Shown: piece after piece, positions 3,993 through 5,514 of the stretch
Layout of the letters: each line of letters opens with the position of its first letter
Position numbering within the stretch: position 1 is the stretch's first letter
Assembly: GCA_903868285.1 (NCBI GenBank)
Contig: CAIPUP010000118.1
Coordinates: forward strand, 1 to 5,514
DNA from: an uncultured beta proteobacterium
GTDB taxonomy: Bacteria; Pseudomonadota; Gammaproteobacteria; Burkholderiales; SG8-39
Direction of reading: 5' to 3'
Length of the DNA stretch: 5,514 nucleotides
The notes under the pieces: model-generated
Seen by the model: the letters and a program-made list of their open reading frames with translations, nothing else
The model's database searches: none
Told to the model about the DNA's origin: nothing
Position numbers and translations under genes: made by a program

Positions 3993-5514
3993 TCAGCTCT
4001 CGGCCGACATCGCTTCCAGTTCGGCCTGCACCGCCAGCCACTGTTCTTCCACGCCATCGATGCGCCGGCGCAACTCGGCCGAGGCGCGGATGGCGCTCTC
4101 CACCGCGTCGCGGTCGTTGCCGCTGTAGAAGCTGTCGCTGGCCAGCTGCGCCTCGATGGCACTGCGCTCGCTCTCCAGTGTCGCAAGTTGTTTTTCCAGC
4201 TGCTGGCTGCGCTGTTGCAGCGGCTTTTTCTTTGCCGCCTGGGCCTGACGCAGTCCGGCCGCCGCGCGACGCTCTTCGCGCCGATTACCGCCACCGCCAC
4301 TGCTGCCGCTGCCACTGCCGCTGCCATTGCCACTGCCGTTGTCGCCCTCGGCAGTGCCACCGCGCTGGCCGTTGCTGCCGGCGTTGTCCTTCACTGCCAG
4401 CGTACGGTAGTCATCCAAATCACCATCGAACTCGGACACCCCGCCATCGGCCACGCGGTACAGCACATCGGCCGTGGTGCGCAAAAGATGCCGGTCATGC
4501 GACACCAGCACGATGGCGCCTTCGTAGGTTTGCAGCGCTTCGGTCAGGGCCTCGCGCGTATCCAGATCGAGGTGGTTGGTCGGCTCATCCAGCAGCAGCA
4601 GATTGGGCTTGCGCCAGGCGATCAGTGCCAGCGCCAGACGCGCCTTCTCGCCACCGGAAAAGCGCTCGCAGCTGGCCGTGGCCATGTCGCCGGGAAAGCC
4701 AAAGCTGCCCAGGAAATTGCGTAATTCCTGCTCGCGCGTCTTGTCATCGATGCGCTTCATCATCAGCAGGCCGCTGGCTGCCGGATCAAGCATCTCGATC
4801 TGATGCTGGGCGAAGTAGCCCACGGCCAGGCCCTTGCCTTCGCGACGTATGCCCGACAGTGGCTCCAGCGTACCGGCCAGCAGTTTCACCAGGGTCGACT
4901 TGCCGGCACCGTTGCGACCGATCAGGCCGATGCGCTCACCGGCGCGCAGGCTGAGATTGACTTTGCTGATGATGGCGTTCCCGCCATAGCCGGCCGAGAC
5001 ATCCTCCAGCGTCAGCATCGGGTTGGGCGCTGGCGGCATGTCGCGAAAGCGCAGCGTCAGGCCGCTGTCGACATGGGCCGGTGCGATCAGGGTCATGCGC
5101 TCGAGTGCCTTCATGCGGCTTTGCGCCTGGCGTGCCTTGGTGGCCTTGGCACGAAAGCGCTCGATGAAGGACTGCATATGCGCTACCTGCATTTCCTGAC
5201 GCCGGCGCTCGCCCTCGCGTCCGGCCAGGTCGGCGGCATGCTGCTGCTCGAAGGCGCTGTAGTTGCCGCGATACAGTTTCACGCCCTGGTTCTCGATATG
5301 CAAAATGGAGCCGACCGTGGCATCAAGAAACTCCCGGTCGTGCGAGATGACGATGACGGTGCCGACGCGACGCCCGATCCAGGTTTCCAGCCAGAGTATG
5401 GCGTCCAGGTCGAGGTGGTTGGTCGGCTCATCCAGCAGCAGCAGCTCGGCGCGCGAGAGCAGGGCACGCGCCAGGTTCAGGCGCATGCGCCAGCCACCGG
5501 AGAAGCTGCGCACC
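3993..5514 (-). CDS. yheS: ABC-F family ATPase, YheS type, N-terminus beyond window edge
   Basis: ABC-F proteins are soluble twin ATPases that bind the ribosomal E site and act on translation; they have no membrane partner. The visible 507 codons run off the right edge, and GTG 5511-5513 is an internal Val just before the first signature motif. About 130-150 residues, with the first Walker A, are missing. Visible order, numbered from that Val: signature FSGGW 4-8, Walker B LLLLDEP 24-30 and SHD 57-59 of ABC1; the interdomain linker (about 85-165) with many Arg/Lys; Walker A GRNGAGKST 199-207, YFAQHQ 233-238, FSGGEK 285-290, Walker B 305-311 and SHD 338-340 of ABC2; a Gly/Ser spacer 393-409; and a charged, coiled-coil C-terminal domain 411-504. 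Phrases such as RFRAKATKA.QAQSR and LIAPAHVD match E. coli YheS far better than EttA, YbiT or Uup. Both catalytic Glu (29, 310) are present. The gene converges with queG across 24 bp. Confidence 0.93.
   Translation of the reverse strand, partial: VRSFSGGWRMRLNLARALLSRAELLLLDEPTNHLDLDAILWLETWIGRRVGTVIVISHDREFLDATVGSILHIENQGVKLYRGNYSAFEQQHAADLAGREGERRRQEMQVAHMQSFIERFRAKATKARQAQSRMKALERMTLIAPAHVDSGLTLRFRDMPPAPNPMLTLEDVSAGYGGNAIISKVNLSLRAGERIGLIGRNGAGKSTLVKLLAGTLEPLSGIRREGKGLAVGYFAQHQIEMLDPAASGLLMMKRIDDKTREQELRNFLGSFGFPGDMATASCERFSGGEKARLALALIAWRKPNLLLLDEPTNHLDLDTREALTEALQTYEGAIVLVSHDRHLLRTTADVLYRVADGGVSEFDGDLDDYRTLAVKDNAGSNGQRGGTAEGDNGSGNGSGSGSGSSGGGGNRREERRAAAGLRQAQAAKKKPLQQRSQQLEKQLATLESERSAIEAQLASDSFYSGNDRDAVESAIRASAELRRRIDGVEEQWLAVQAELEAMSAES
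4287..4337 (-). repeat. Gly/Ser low-complexity tract in the ABC-F gene
   Basis: Seventeen codons (visible residues 393-409) encode only Gly and Ser plus one Asn, through alternating GGC and AGT/AGC codons, so the DNA is an imperfect 6-bp repeat. The tract lies between the second ATPase domain and the C-terminal coiled coil. As I recall E. coli YheS, a charged rather than Gly/Ser stretch fills this place. Confidence 0.8.

Noticed and set aside
3929..4954. Plus-strand open frame (341 codons) opposite the ABC-F gene
   Set aside because: The product is extremely rich in Arg, Cys, Pro and His, as expected from reading GC-rich codons backwards; the opposite strand is a clear ABC-F ATPase.
1..5514. 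A new multi-gene system such as a defence island, mobile element or biosynthetic cluster
   Set aside because: Every gene belongs to a known housekeeping or enzyme family, gaps are at most 24 bp, and there are no integrases, transposases, inverted repeats or array structures beyond the small linker repeats.

Overview
The window is a compact, high-GC stretch (roughly 60-65 % G+C by eye) of a proteobacterial chromosome. The protein sequences and gene set (AMIN-domain amidase AmiC, TsaE, QueG, YheS-type ABC-F ATPase) fit a betaproteobacterium, most likely Burkholderiales. That placement is inferred from family resemblance and was not searched. There are no RNA genes, insertion sequences, CRISPR arrays or phage genes. 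No gap between genes exceeds 24 bp.

Layout from left to right: (1) the 3' part of a plus-strand isocitrate lyase/PEP mutase superfamily gene (1-787), cut by the left edge. (2) It converges with amiC (2229-784, minus), and the two stop codons share one CTAG. (3) tsaE (2750-2184, minus) lies upstream of amiC and overlaps it by 46 bp, so the two form a translationally packed operon. (4) queG (2742-3968, plus) is divergent from tsaE, and their predicted start regions overlap by 9 bp. (5) The 3' two-thirds or more of a yheS-like ABC-F gene (5514-3993, minus) converges with queG across 24 bp and is cut by the right edge.

Functionally this is housekeeping. TsaE supports t6A37 formation and QueG completes queuosine at position 34, so the divergent pair both modify tRNA anticodon loops. 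AmiC splits septal peptidoglycan in the periplasm during division. YheS belongs to the ribosome-associated ABC-F ATPases. The locus resembles the E. coli queG | nnrD-tsaE-amiB-mutL order, but nnrD is missing between queG and tsaE and mutL does not follow the amidase.

I see no credible new defence, mobile or biosynthetic system. The most unusual signals are small: in-frame, slippage-type tandem repeats in the interdomain linkers or tails of amiC and queG, with a related Gly/Ser tract in the ABC-F gene; a queG stop codon that is itself a mutated unit of a hexamer array; a sharp 37 % G+C patch with rare codons over the conserved core of tsaE; and extreme overlap of gene ends and starts.
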